Notes: a model not told the origin generated them from the letters alone. A DNA stretch of 64,000 nt from Ichthyophis bannanicus (GCA_033557465.1 CM066033.1:230890109-230954108); one strand, 5' to 3'; numbered from the stretch's first letter, positions 32,691 to 45,059 are shown. Translations and numbers: made by a program.

Positions 32691-33595
32691 CATAAAAGTC
32701 TCTTTTCAATTTCAGCAATAACATTCTATAAGCACAAAACTTCATTTCCCACAACTCCTTAAGTTGCAAGTTACCCATTTTGCTCCATTTCCAACTAATT
32801 TGCCTCCTTTAAGTAACAGAAAGACATTTTTGTTCTCTTTTGTCTTTTTTATTCATCTAATTGTAACCAAACTATTATGTTTTTTTCTAATACCCAATTC
32901 CACTTCCTAATCTCTTGCTGAAATAGATCACCACATTGGTTATAAGCATAATCATCCTTCTGTCACTCACAAATATCTATATCTCCTATTGAAAAGGTTA
33001 TAAACAAATGATCTAAATTTTTCATTGGATATGATTGAATATTCACAATCTGATAAGATCTCCTCGAGTAATTTGGTAGCAATATTACATTTTACACATG
33101 TCCTTTATTATGTGTTGGAAAATCCACTATCAATTCCAGTTCTGCAGATGTCAAAACAGAATGAAAATCTCTGGAAATTGAATTATTCAAATCATCCATA
33201 TGAAAATTAAAATGCCCCAGAATAAGAACATCAGAGGTGTTCAGTAAAACATTAGCCAAGAATTCAATAAGAGCTCATTTTTTTGATCCAGCTCCACTAG
33301 GTAGATAATATATCAATAAAAAAGCTAAATTACCTTTTCTCTGACATTTTAACAATAAACTCTCACAACCTTCTCCTTTTTTTTCCTCCACCTGAATTAA
33401 TCCTAATTTAGATTTATATATAACCACCATACCGCCTCCCTGTTTGCCCACTTGCCTAGGCTGATGTAAAATATTATATCCTTCTGGCAATATACCCATC
33501 ACATAGGAGTCTTTCATCTCTGTCAGCCAAGTCTCAGTAATAAAAGGGATATCAAGAGCAGAGTTTATTATCAAGTCCCTGATCAAGATGCATGA
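32690..33595 (-). mobile_element. L2-like LINE, endonuclease region (minus strand)
   Basis: The minus strand encodes ITETWLTEMKDSYVMGILPE and GYNILHQPRQVGKQGGGMVV (33586-33440), then degraded GHFNFHMDDL (near 33200) and PTHNKGHVKCNIA-type text (near 33090), the order expected for an APE-type endonuclease. Stops separate the parts. Confidence 0.75.
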
Positions 33596-33597
33596 TT

Positions 33598-33690
33598 ATT
33601 TATTTATTTAAAAATTCATATATACCCCCTACAAGGCAATGCCATTAAAGTGATGTACAACACAGCATAAAAAACCCAATTAAAAATACA
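33598..33690 (-). mobile_element. L2-like LINE or SINE 3' tail (minus strand)
   Basis: TTATTTATTTATTTA followed by CATATATACCCCCTACAAG is the antisense of the common L2-like 3' end with an (AAAT)n tail. Only the tail is kept. Confidence 0.5.
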
Positions 33691-34344
33691 ATAAAACAAA
33701 TAACATCCCATTAATAATTTGACCACTGAACAGTCCACATCTATCTCTTATGGAGAATCTAGCTGGCTACCCCCCACTTACACAGGGAAGAGCTAGGCGC
33801 TAAGCTTCTTGCTCAACTATCTATAATTTGACTTGCTCCACAGATCCTCCGGCAATCTATTTCAGAGAGGAGAGATAAAGAGAAAGCCCTATTGAACATT
33901 AACATAGCCACACTTAATAATGTCAGGGCCGTACCAAGGACTGTGTGAGTGCTGTGGCCACATAGGGTGCAAGCATAGAAGGAGGGGCTGATATCATCAC
34001 TGAGCTTCCAGGAAGTTCAAAAAAAGTGAGGTACTGAACATGGCTGGGTGGAGGGTACATTTCTAGTTTAGTATGGTCATGGACAGAAATGTAGCTGGAA
34101 AGGCTAGGCCCAGGGTAGGGTGGAGCAGTGCAGGAAGCGGGTGAGGATCAGGAATCAGAAAGCATTGAGTCAGAAGTAGGAGCTGTGCAGAAATCAGGTG
34201 AGTGCCAGGAACAAGAAGGCCTTTCAGCAGGAACAGGACTGGCATAAGAAGCAGGTACAGCTCAAGAACAAGACATTAAGAAGCTGGGTAACAGCCACAT
34301 CCTGTTCAAGCTCATCAAAGAACTGTTCAACCAGTAAGGATCTA

Positions 34345-34440
34345 TGAACATAAGGAATGCTATCCTAGGGCAGACCAAGGTCCATCAAGCCCAGTATTCT
34401 GTTTCCAACAGTGGCCAATACACTGCGAGCATTTTGGGAA
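34345..34440 (-). mobile_element. CR1 3' end fragment (minus strand)
   Basis: CAAGGTCCATCAAGCCCAGT and CTGTTTCCAACAGTGGCC match the CR1 3' ends at 20020 and 25970. Confidence 0.75.
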
Positions 34441-34868
34441 ATTGAGATAAGTTTCTCTTAGTTTCACATTATGATTTGATCACTGAGTATACTAAAAATT
34501 ACCTGAGCAAATTGAAAGTGAAGGGGGTTTTCTGACTTGTGAAGATTTGTGCTTGTAGTGTACACATTGAATATCGTTTGTGACACACGAGACTTCTGAG
34601 GTCTTTTCCCTTTCGTTTTCGAGAAGCAACAAAGTTATTGTAGTGCCAAGCTGCTCAATCAGTTTTTCTTTAATATGAAGTGAATTTAAAACATTTTTGA
34701 GGGAATCTCAGTTGGGTGATCTTTGATTTTTTTGATGCACAAAACTAATTCATTTGGAGAAATTACCTCTGAGGAAAACATACCTTTGAGGAATGCTTAC
34801 AAAATACATTGCTTAACTTGTTTTTGTACTATATTAGTGTAATTTTGTTTATTGATGGTAAGAGGCCT
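34440..34868. other. Non-coding sequence, nothing recognised
   Basis: AT-rich sequence with no long open frame and no terminal repeats that I can see. Confidence 0.4.
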
Positions 34869-35225
34869 TTTCTCTTTATGCCCCTCTATATGGAACACCC
34901 TCCCATTCAAATTACGTAGTTGCCCTGACCATTCTGAATTCCAGAAGAGACTTAAAACCCACCTCTTCCAAGAACACTTTGCCCTGCCCCCTTAAGCCAT
35001 CCCATCCTTAATGTTTCCCACCTCTACTACCACTTCCTACCCTACCCCCTTCCTATCACCCCCCTTACTCCTACCTTTAAATTTTTTCTGCTGAACTATG
35101 CATGTTCATGTTCAAGAAGTTACTGTTCTATGTACAACAGCTGTGTTACACTGTTATGTTATGTTCCTTGTAAACCGTCTTGAATTGTAGAAAGACGGTA
35201 TATAAAAGCAGTTAAATAAGTAAAT
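34869..35225 (+). mobile_element. L2-like LINE 3' end (plus strand)
   Basis: Degraded C-terminal text (WNTLPFKLRSCPDHSEFQKR-like, KTHLFQEHF) is followed by TGTAAACCGTCTTGAATTG, AGACGGTATATAAAAGC and a TAAATAAGTAAATAA tail, the 3' end of this L2-like family. Confidence 0.8.
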
Positions 35226-35404
35226 AATTTTATAACCCCTTTTCATGTAAAATGCTCTTTTACACATGCAGAAGGCCTCTTATAAGATAAAGTTACACCT
35301 AAAGTTATGCCTGGTGCCATCCAGCACATACTTGTAGAATAGGCATGCTCAGAGGAGCAGCATGGGTAGAGTGTGTGCAGTCGCAGCTTACACATCTAAA
35401 GTAC

Positions 35405-36012
35405 ATGCTAAGGGCCCAATTCTGTCCTGCACGTACATCTCCTTTGTACGTCCGGGTTGAGCTGGACGTACAAAGGAGATCGCAATTCTGATCCCGCGAG
35501 GCACGTCCAGCACCACGGGATCTGAATTGCGAATATGCATGTACTTGCAGGCTGGGACTGCGATTCAGTCCCGGCCTGCATGTACATGCCTACCTGACTA
35601 ATTCAGTCAGGGCTTTTAAATGCAGCCATGGCGCCATGGCGTCATGTTGCCCTGGTGCTGCGGCTCCATTTAAAAGCCATGATGCCGGCCACTGCAAAAT
35701 AGAGTTAATTCCCCACAGCCCGATCCCCGATCCAGCTTCCTAAGGCCAGGGTTGGGCTGCAGGGAATTAACTGTTGCCCCCCAGCCCCATCCACACCCCG
35801 GAACTGAACAAAAAAAATGTCCAGGGAAGTTATTCCACCCAGGCCCTGGATATACAGGGCAGACATTAGAATTGGCACTGTATGTCCAGGGCCGGCGACT
35901 GCCCATTCTCCGCCCACTCTCTGCCCCCATGCTGCCCCTTCCCCGCCCCATCTAACTTCCCCACACAATCGGCGGGGAAGTTAGACAGGAGGGGAAAGCC
36001 GGCATGAATAGC
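35405..36012. repeat. Multi-hairpin MITE-like repeat, copy 2 (longest)
   Basis: Successive hairpins: 35437-35453 with 35464-35480 (17 bp, perfect); 35481-35495 with 35517-35531 (14 of 15); one around GCATGTACTTGCAGGC and CCTGCATGTACATGC (35537-35590); 35703-35721 with about 35754-35772; and 35842-35860 with 35875-35893 (17 of 19). The ends AAGGGCCCAATTC and, reversed, AAGGGGGCTATTC may be terminal repeats. No coding signal. Confidence 0.7.
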
Positions 36013-36399
36013 CCCCTTAACATTTATATGTGCTCTACAGCAGGTATAATGTCCATGTGTTCAATTGAGGTGAGATTTCTGCAGAATTTCTTCTAGTATT
36101 TGATAAAGACACATAGGTGCCTAGGGGGTTATTTTAGAAGCATCCCCAAATGTAAGTAACAATAATTGAATGTGTAGATTAGCAACACATGTATGCCCCA
36201 TTTTAGAACGGGGTGTTTTAAACATGGGAATGCTTACAACACTTAGCTTTCCAGGAGGTGTGGGGGGGGGGGGAGGGCAAATGCTAAGGGTGGGCCTACA
36301 AAACAGGCTGGATTTATCATTTTGCAAGGGGAATCCACATCTCTAGGAAAGGGCATAGATGCCAGTATTTACAGCTGCCCTGAAGCATGATTAAGTGCT

Positions 36400-37080
36400 T
36401 TCTGGAAGGTGCAGCTGTCAACACCGAGGTTTACTCCCTCCCTTCGAACCCCACCCCCAATCAGCTTTCAGCCTCAATCACCCAGATCCCCACCGAAAAC
36501 ATCACATCCTCTTTCTGATCTCCTGACAGCTGACCCCCCCCCCCCATATCCCAAAGCATTCAATTACCCCATCTGCAACCCCCATGTCCCTCCAACAGAC
36601 ACCTTCATCCCCTAATCCCCATCCTCAGTCTTACTGGGGGGCCCTGCTGTCTAGTGAGAGCAGGAATGATCCCCAGTCACTCCTGCTCTTATGGCCATGG
36701 GTTCCGAAATGGTGCTGAGGGTCAGTACTGCAAGATTACTGCTAGGGATCTAGATCACCATTTTGGAAACCATGGTCATAAGAGTAGGAGTAAATGAGGA
36801 TGCTCATGCTCCCACTAGACACCAGGGACCCCTGGTAAGGCCAGGGATGGTATTGGGGGGGGGGGAGGTTGGGCAGATCAGGGGTCTGTGTGGGAAGTTT
36901 CAGGGGTGTCGTTGCTAGGGTGGGAGTTGCAGGTGGGATGTCTTTATGCCAGAGGTTGCAGATGGGGGAATCAGACGCTTTGGGATGGCTGGGGGAGGAG
37001 GTCGGCTGTCAGGGAGGTCAAGAAGGAGATATGATGCCTTCTGTGGGCAGCGCTGGCTCAAGGCTTTGTGGCTCCCTGAG
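36400..37080. repeat. Large foldback repeat with about 320-bp arms
   Basis: 36637-36716 pairs with 36755-36838 (CTGTCTAGTGAGAGCAGG against CTCCCACTAGACACCAGG). Further out, reversed 36500-36610 matches 36935-37045 (GTTGCAGATGGGG, GCTTTGGGAT, AGCTGTCAG). Arms are diverged and G/C-rich with poly-C and poly-G runs. Probably an old foldback DNA element; ends not resolved. Confidence 0.7.
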
Positions 37081-37109
37081 TCAACATTTGCTTTTGCACT
37101 CATCCCTCT

Positions 37110-37940
37110 CACCCTTCAGGCCAGTATGAGCTGCAAAAAAATATGGACACATTTTTAGCTGATGCTGCCACTGTGCCATACAACTTAATACATTTATTCC
37201 GTGCCACTCTCCATATAGCTAGTGGTGCTGAATATATGGACAGTACAGTGACTGCTAGCATTATCTGTTTAGTTTTTTGAAACCTGGATATCTTGAGCAG
37301 CCTAATTGTTAGAGTAGTGGGCAAGGAACAGGGACGCCAGAGTTCAAATCCCATTGCTGCTATTGTTGGCATTGTGGACTGGCTCAGTCCATCTGAGAGT
37401 GCTTCTTCTCTACACCCTTTGGATGTTTTGCACACTAGGAAGGAAAGTGGGAGGGTTAAGAGTACAATGTGGGCATGAAAAGCACAATTGCCACTAGTAT
37501 GAGTACATATAACAATACCTCTACGGGTGTTGTTAGGTGCACCTGCATTAATTGCGCTATGCATTCCAGTGCTCAATGGTGTTCTAACAGCCAGGAATTT
37601 GCTGGACACGTCCGTGGCAGGTAATGGATAATGGTTGCACTTACTGTATGTTAGTTTTGCTGCTAAGCATGTGGTAAGTGTAAGCCTTTAGTAAAAGGTC
37701 CCTTAATCTTGTACATCTCTTTGGGTGAGTCACAAAAGACTCGGAAAGTCGATTTATAAATGCATATGAACAAATAAATAATATAAAAATAGATTTACAA
37801 ACAAACGCATGTCAAAATGTAGAGACACCTTATAAAATTATCTCCCCATAAGGCATAGTTCAGACAACATATTTGCACAAAGATAAAGCGCACAGTGCAG
37901 GATGAATAGCTGTCCATTCAGTCTCTTAAATCTTAGCAAG
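37110..37940. other. Non-coding sequence with a diffuse old repeat
   Basis: 37550-37705 (GTGCACCTGCATTAATTGCG to TTTAGTAAAAGGTCCCTTAA) resembles the MITE at 50863-51298 but without clear ends. No gene is seen in the rest. Confidence 0.4.
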
Positions 37941-37944
37941 GGAA

Positions 37945-38185
37945 CCTAAGAACTGCCATGCTGGGTCAGATCAAGCTCAGTATCCTGTTTCCAACAGTGA
38001 CCAATCCAGGTCGCAGGTATCAGCAGGTTCCCAAAAAGTACACAGATTCCACATTGCTTATCCCGGGGTAAGTAGTGGATTTCCCTGGTCCTCTTTAATA
38101 ATTGTCTATGGACTTTTCCTCCAGGAGTTTGTCCTAACCTTTTTTAAACTCAGCTACACTAACAGCTTTTACTTTTCCCTCTTGA
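37945..38185 (-). mobile_element. CR1 3' end fragment (minus strand)
   Basis: CAGTATCCTGTTTCCAACAG, GACCAATCCAGGTCGC and AAGTAGTGGATTTCCCTGG match the 3' region of the CR1 copy at 19981. It ends at CTAACAGCTTTTACTTTTCC. Confidence 0.8.
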
Positions 38186-38527
38186 GATTCGGGTCTAGTG
38201 ATGCCATCACTCATCGCCAAGAGACACAGTGGCATATTCAGCACTAAAAGTCACAGCCTGTTTGCACGAAGGTAAAGTGCACAGTGCTCAGCTTTTTAAA
38301 TCGCTTTCTAAGGATTTTATTAGGGATGTGCACTGCCAAAAAATAGTTTGGTTTGTGTTCATTTAGAAGAATTTTTTTGTGAATTGTGGGCATTTTCTCA
38401 TGTTTCTTTTACCTACTTATTTATGAAGGCACACACTATATGTATGTGAGAACTTAAAACATATGCAATCAATTCTACATGTGCTAATTTGTAGGTACTG
38501 TAAGGAGAGTGGAAGGTATTAATGCAG

Positions 38528-38600
38528 TGTGTGTGTGTTGCCTTCTATACTGTGTGTGTGTGTGTGTGTGGGGGGGGGGTGTTTGTATGTGTGTTTCATG
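38528..38600. repeat. (GT)n microsatellite with a G run
   Basis: GTGTGTGTG tracts at 38528-38538 and 38553-38570, followed by a 9-10 G run and more GT repeats. Confidence 0.9.
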
Positions 38601-40029
38601 CATATTCTTCTTTCAAGTGATAGGGAGGTTTTCTTTTAACAAATCTAACAAATTGCTGTTTTTATTATAATTGCAATCTTTTATTCCATGTGCCCTCCAG
38701 AGGCCTAAAAATATATGGGTGAATAAAACCCTGTTCCATTTACATATCTTTATGCCGTGTGCACACGCATGTGCAGCGTACACTGATTGCTGACATGATC
38801 ACATCAGAGGAACATTAATCACCTTTGATTAATTATTCTTTTCATTTTAATCTAAACAGAATGTCCTATTTAATCAAAAAGCTTAAGATGCCTCCCAATC
38901 TGTCATAAAAATTCTTAAGGGCATGATAAATTCCATTGTTTAAATTTTCTTTTATTGCTGTAAACTCCCCTTTTTTTATATGATCCTTGCACCTTCACGT
39001 GATCGTTTCTTTTTAAAGTAATATATTAATTAATTTCAATTAAATATATGTAAAAAGAGATATATTTTGAAAAAATGCTTCTCCCATGCCAGCATTTAGC
39101 TTAGAAAATATTCATTTTTGGTCATTTCTCAAGGGGGCAATTTATTAAATGAAAGGCTTTTAACATTAGCTAAAAGTAGTCGTGTAAATCATGGGTGTCA
39201 TCAAACTGTTTCATCACTTCATTAATTTAAAAGATTATTATATGCGTAAGTGACATAATTTTGAACAATGTTGCATGGTTAATTTATTAATGTAGAAAAG
39301 CAGGCATGACACACCGAATTGATTTATTCTTGTAATTGTATAATTTTAGGACTTTTCATTATGACTTTCACCAACAGAAGGAATGATTCAGTGTCTCTCT
39401 GGTGATTTTATGAGGAAGGGCTGTCCCTTGCTAATGTTTTACCGACAGTAACTCCAACAGGTCACTTAATTTCAAAATGCATTAATAAAAATACACACTA
39501 TTTTTTCTGCATGTCAGATTCCTAAAGTGCTGTTTCTTCATACAACCTACGTATGCAGAAATAAATCTGAACCTAATCTATTCATATTTTCATACTACTC
39601 TGCAGGCTTTTTGCCCATCAAAAAGAATATGATGTTTATTTATAAACATCGACTGAACTGAACTAGATCCTTTTCAGTTTAAATGGAATAATTTGAGATC
39701 ACAATATTATTCACAGGCAAACGTTTTTACAGAAGCCTACAGCAGATTTTCAAAGGGAATCTCTTTGCAAAACTTGCCTTTGAAAATCCCATGGCAGTCA
39801 GCACCAAGGAGATTTACTGCTCTGCATTTTTTTACAGTATTTATACCACCTATAAAAAATTTACTAAGTAGTTACAATAAAAACATATATAATTAGCTGT
39901 ATAGCTTAAGTTTCTGTAGCATTAGAAAGAGGATCACTGATTAGGCAGTTTGTATCTTTTCTTCACGTTTTTTGGGATTATACAATTTCCTCATTTTGGA
40001 TCCTCCTGTTGGTGGGCTAGTGGGTTAGG
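38600..40029. other. Repeat-poor AT-rich non-coding sequence
   Basis: About 1.4 kb without LINE, SINE or terminal-repeat signatures, rich in homeodomain-type ATTA motifs (TTAATTAATTTCAATTAAA near 39025, TCATTAATTT near 39215). No open frame of note. A candidate for conserved regulatory DNA, from texture only. Confidence 0.4.
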
Positions 40030-40262
40030 ATATTTAGAAGCACATTCTGACATGGCTGTCTAGTCCCTTGTGTGGCTGACCAGATGCGGGATGCCCACAG
40101 GTAGACCCAATTCTGATCCTGCGGGGGGATAAACATGTCCATGGGATCAGAATTGGATCTACAGCCCGAATGTGCAGGCTGGGCCCCGATTCTGGTCGGC
40201 CTACATGCACAGTAGATCCCCAAGTACCTCAATCAGGCTCCTGAATGGAGCCACAGTGCTTC
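40030..40262. repeat. Hairpin-rich MITE-like repeat, copy 3
   Basis: Perfect 13-bp stem CCAATTCTGATCC (40107-40119) against GGATCAGAATTGG (40144-40156). GGCTCCTGAATGGAGCC near 40238 is shared with copy 1 at 27125. Confidence 0.65.
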
Positions 40263-42080
40263 AGAGCACTTAGCAGAGGAGGAAAAGTATCCATAATAGC
40301 CAGGAAACACTTCAAGTTTGACACTATAGACAGTAGCTCCACAAGCAACATGGACCTCCTAATCATATCAAACAAGTTATTAACAATATGTATGACATAT
40401 AGAGCCCCACACTGCAGTGCTAATGAACTGTCCATGCTACTAGAAAAAGCATTCTCGCTCCCCTCCAAGCACCAATACTTCATCCTCCTAACATCCCGAA
40501 CCTAGCATCTGCCCCGACAAGCAGGTGTCATCTTTCCTTAAAGCCATGGAAACATTGCATTATAGATAGCTAATCACTCATCCAACACACTGGAAATGAA
40601 GAAAACGTGATCTTATCTTCATCCTGGACATTATCCCACCAGGAACAGAGCAAGAGCTTATCACCATCTCACCAGTACCCTGATCAGACTACAACTCAGT
40701 TCATTTCTTCCTACCATATTCCCTCCCTCTAGTCACTTTAGAAAGCACACCTGCCATGAACCACAGATTCCATCACTTCGATGCCCAAACATTCCTCTCT
40801 GACGTACTCCCTCAACTCAAATCTATCCCAACTGATGCCAAGCTGAGCACCCAGATTACAAGTTGGAACAATGCCTTAGCATCACTCTCATCTTGCCACC
40901 AAGAATCACCTCCCCCAAGAGACAACATACAGCTCCCTGGTACTCAACATCTCTAAAGGACTTAAAACATACCCTGCGGAGACTGGAATGCAAAATGGAG
41001 AAGAACCAAGTATCCACACCTACTCAATCTATACATGGAAAAGCAAAAAGAATATTGTGGTGCCACGAATAGATGCAGGAAGGGGTACTACACCAACATC
41101 ATCATGAGCTCCACCAACAAGCTTAGAAAGCTCTTCAATATAATCAAATCCCTACTAAAGAAACTTGATGTCCAAGGACCCCAAGCCTTGATCTGTCCCC
41201 ATGTAATGGCTCATCATCTCCAGGCCAAATTTAAATCAGTAAACTCTTTAGAGGGCTTCACCTCCCTAACTACACCCCAAGACAATCCCTAAGCATGTGG
41301 TCCACTTTTGAATCAGTGACCTCAAAACACCTTGTAAACGTAATATCTGACCTCAACACAACCACTTCCCCACTGGACCCCTGTCCACTGTCCTGGATAA
41401 AGATCACAAGAATACAGCTCAGCTCACACATCCTAAATATAGTCAGGACCTCCCTAACCCTTGGTTACAGGCCATCTCAGATGAAACAATTCTCGATCAG
41501 GCCACTTCTTAAGAACTCATATCTGGATCCCACTTCCCCATCTTCCTACAGACCAATCTCCAGCATCCCATTTATCTCAAAAATAATAGAAAAGACGGTC
41601 CAAACTCAGATACAAAACCACATAAATGAGCATGCTCTCTTGACCACACCAATATGGTTTCAGAACCACAGCATGGAAATTGTTCTCGTCTATCTACTGG
41701 ACACGCTGATCACATAAGTGATCACACAGGGATTCATCCTTATTTTCCTCGACATCTCTGCAGCATTCGATTCCATACCCATCATCAGCTCCTCACCCCT
41801 CCAAGAAACTGGCTTACGCGACATCACGCTAAACCTGTTCCATTCCTACCTAAGGGGGATCATAACCAGCAAATAAAAATGTGCCCCAAGACATCAAATC
41901 CATTTACCCTTGAACAAGGTATACCCCAAGTCTCTTGGCTTTCAGCCCTTCTCTTCAACATCTTCCTACAGCCTCAGAAATCCAACTCCACAAGATAACT
42001 ACGAAATATATGCTGATGCTATGATTTACACATCATTTCAGACAACTGAACCAAACTACACCAAACTATCTGAATGCTTC
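40263..42080 (+). mobile_element. L2-like LINE, 5'-truncated, part 1
   Basis: Degraded endonuclease end (TWIIPPGTEQEL and SDYNSVHFF-like text, 40620-40710), linker (APWYSTSLKDLKHTLRRLEC, 40940 on), RT with PCPLSWIKITRIQLSSHIL, SQMKQFSIRPLLKNS and SSYRPISSIPFISKIIEKTV (41295-41640), FLDISAAFDSI-type catalytic segment (near 41750), LEQGIPQVSWLSALLFNIF (41910 on) and a damaged YADAMIYTSF (for YADD, near 42012). It breaks at about 42080 and continues at 42888. Confidence 0.85.
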
Positions 42081-42888
42081 ATTGTAAATGGCCCAAAATG
42101 TAACGGCAAGAGTTATATTTAAAGCCAAATTATCTGACCATATTACCCCTATCCTATACACTCTACAATGGTTACCCATATTCAGTAGGATCCAATACAA
42201 AATACTATTAACTACCTTCAAATTAATTAATAACATTGCCCCTTCATACTTAACTACTCTTCTTCACAGCCCACTTGAAAATAGGATAAGACGGAGAAAA
42301 AACCTTAACACATTAGCAGTCCCAGATCTAATAAGGAAAACAAAACATTCAACAAGTAACAGTGCCTTTCGCTTATAGCTCCAATACTGTGGAACAATCT
42401 CCCGGATCAATTAAGAGAAACGAAAGAACTGCAAACATTTAAAAAAAGAACTAAAAACTCATCTATTCAGACAACACTACACCAATGGAGAAACAAGTAT
42501 AGATTCCCAACCACCGTAAACTGAATATACTTACCCCATCCATATGTATATATACAACTGAAACAATGTCTACTGTAAGTGCTAACCAACATTATAATGA
42601 TTCTTCACACATATATATAAAAATCAGTATAATCTCCTATAATAGGTTTATGCTCACTCTTATACCTGTTATACAGTTTTAATGTAATATAGTTCAATAA
42701 TGTTCTTGTTATATTCTAATATTGTAATTCTTGAACTATATAATTCTTGTTATAATGTAATATTGTATTATAGTTCCATAAAGTTCTATGTATCTGTTTG
42801 ATTTTTGTTGTAATGTAAACCGCTGCTGATCCTTGGAAGCAGCGGTATATAAAAATTGTGCAAATAAATAAATAAATAAATAAATAAC
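42081..42888 (+). mobile_element. Second L2-like LINE 3' end inserted in the first
   Basis: Begins at MAQNVTARVIFKAKLSDHIT, continues with LYTLQWLPIFSRIQYKILLT and IAPSYLTTLLHSP (42088-42378), and ends with GTAAACCGCTGCTGATCC, GCAGCGGTATATAAAAATTG and an (AATA)n tail (42867-42888). The host L2 frame (ECF then SKWL) resumes after the tail, so this is a 5'-truncated insertion. Confidence 0.82.
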
Positions 42889-44035
42889 TTAAGTAAATGG
42901 CTACAACGTCACAACCTCGCCATAAAAAAACCCGAGGTGCTCCACGTGAGTAAGGACCCATCCTTTAGCATACCACAGTCACTATAGATTGGAGACGAAG
43001 AACTCCAAGTGAAAACTGAAGTTAAATACCTTGTCGTATCTCTCAACCAAGGTCTAAGCTTTCAGAAACACATTAGGAAAACATCCAATGCAGTATACTA
43101 TAAGCTACAAACATTGAGGAATCTACATCTTCTTCACACACCAGAACTTTTCCGCACAGTATGCCAGACAATTATAATCCCCATTCTGGATTACAGCAAC
43201 ATAAGTTATCAAGGTCTACCTAAATAAACCCTTTACCTGCTACAAATGGCCCAAAACACAGCTGCAAGGGTCATTCATGGTGCACCATGGCATTCCCATA
43301 TCACACCCATCCTTAAGCAGTTGCACTGGCTACCCATCACAGTCAAGGTAAAATACAAAGCACTACTAACCACATTCAAAGTACTTCTCAACAAATCTGA
43401 AACTTGTCTGCTACCACTAATATCGCAACCGAGCAATGAAAGAGTAAAAAGGCAGAACTCACAGAACCTTCTAACCATATCTCACATGAAAAACAAAAGC
43501 AAGTAAGTTGCGTGTAACTGCACATTCAGCCTTTATACCCCAACAACCTGGAACTCCCTGCCTGCGGACCTAAGAAGCAATGAAGACAAACCTCCGGGAA
43601 AACTCAATATTTATCTTTTCCACGAGTTCTCTGTCCCTGATCCATAACATAAACACATATTCACCTATCTGACTCCTTGGATATCTATATGTAATATGTA
43701 CATACGTACTCCACTCTAGCTTCCCTTATACTTGTATACCTGTAATGTCCAAATACCCTCACTCTACCCCACCCCTACCTCAGCACTGTCCAGTTATATC
43801 CCCTATGTTGCTCCGTAATTTAGATTATCCCATGCAATGGACCACTTGTTCAGGTACTGTCCACGTTCCTAAGTTTCTAGTTCTTATGATCATTACTTAT
43901 AAATTATTCCTTATTACAACCCTGACCATTACCTGTAAACCATTCTTTGTTATATGTTCTATGCAAACCGCTTTGACTTTTAGAAAAGTGGTAAAGAAAA
44001 AATGTTAAATAAATAAAGTAAGTAAGTAAAGTAGG
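42889..44035 (+). mobile_element. L2-like LINE, part 2 (after the nested copy)
   Basis: RT thumb and C-terminus: KTEVKYLVVSLNQGLSFQKH, YYKLQTLRNLHLLHTPELFR (43009-43227), MAQNTAARVIHGAPWHSHIT and LKQLHWLPITVKVKYKALLT (43246-43506). The 3' end has ATGCAAACCGCTTTGAC and TAAATAAATAAAGTAAGTAAG. Confidence 0.85.
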
Positions 44036-44159
44036 CCTTAAGAACAAGAGTGCAAAGTACTCCCAGGAATGACAAATCAACATAAAAATGGAAATGAATA
44101 AAATTTCAAGCACAAATACTTCAACTGAGCTCAAAAAGATACAAGTAAACAAAGGCTGG

Positions 44160-44462
44160 GGAAATATATTCAATATTCCGTGTACCTATAATAAACCCTT
44201 GCTCCAGAATGCTGGGCCTATTATGATGGTTGAAGAATATACTCAGATAACCCTAAAGATAACACTACAGTAAGCAAGAGGATATAAAACTAATACCTGT
44301 ACTACTGTCCAAAATTCACAAGGATCCAAATAGTATTTTAAGAGATGAACAGTATGCAACCTAAAATAAATATCCCATGTCACCTTCTTAATCTGAGGTC
44401 TGAAGGTCAACCCTCTATTGAGAAAGACCCTTAAATAACAAACTTCCTCTTTTATAGAGATT
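44160..44462 (-). mobile_element. L2-like LINE fragment (minus strand)
   Basis: The minus strand encodes IKEEVCYLRVFLNRGLTFRP and QIKKVTWDIYFRLHTVHLLK (about 44470-44330), the L2-type thumb region. It may continue at 45510-46560. Confidence 0.65.
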
Positions 44463-44464
44463 AA

Positions 44465-44822
44465 GGGCCAAATATTCAAAGGGATTAACGTGACTAGCAA
44501 TGCTGCTAACTGCATTAATTGCAGTGAACAAGATATTCAGCGGCACCAAGTGCTCTGCCGGCGCTACCTTCCCTGATACTAACCGGTTAGTACTGGGGCA
44601 TGTCGGGAGCATTGCAGGGTGGAGCAGAGGTGTCACCACTCGCTAACCAGGCAGCAGATCAATAACCCTGGCCTAACTCACCACATATTGCTAATCGGGC
44701 AGCAGCTCAATATCGCCGCTGCCTGGTTAGCAAACGGCAAATGCGGTTAACCCAGAGATTCAATGCCAGGGGCTGATATTACCCTGGCATTGAATATTCA
44801 GGTTTAACTGAAAATTGGGCCC
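44465..44822. mobile_element. MITE with GGGCC(A/C)AAT-type inverted ends
   Basis: Left end GGGCCAAATATTC and right end, reversed, GGGCCCAATTTTC (11 of 13). The interior shares text with 48390-48440 (GCATTGCAGGGTGGAGCAGA against the reverse of GCTCCACCCTGGAATGC), so both belong to one family. Flanks TTAA and TAAA are a possible degraded TTAA duplication. Confidence 0.6.
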
Positions 44823-45059
44823 TAAATGTCCATCAAAAAATGGAGTTCTGGAAAAGATGAGGAAGGAATCAGCAGAATTTTACTAAAATTTATCACCAAC
44901 CCATTCTGCCCCCAAAATTCCAAAATTTTGAGGAAACAATGAACAATGTTTAGTGATGCCAATCTGTAGTAATTAAACATTTTTCAAAAATTAAAATATC
45001 TGCATAGAACTGAAAGTCCAAGCCCAAATTCCCCCTTGCAAAGGGGGGCCAAATATGTC

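Noticed and set aside
36240..36275. Poly-G run as a quadruplex switch
   Set aside because: A single run next to other low-complexity sequence, with no regular spaced G tracts.
38528..38600. (GT)n tract as a Z-DNA regulatory element
   Set aside because: Short and interrupted; an ordinary microsatellite.
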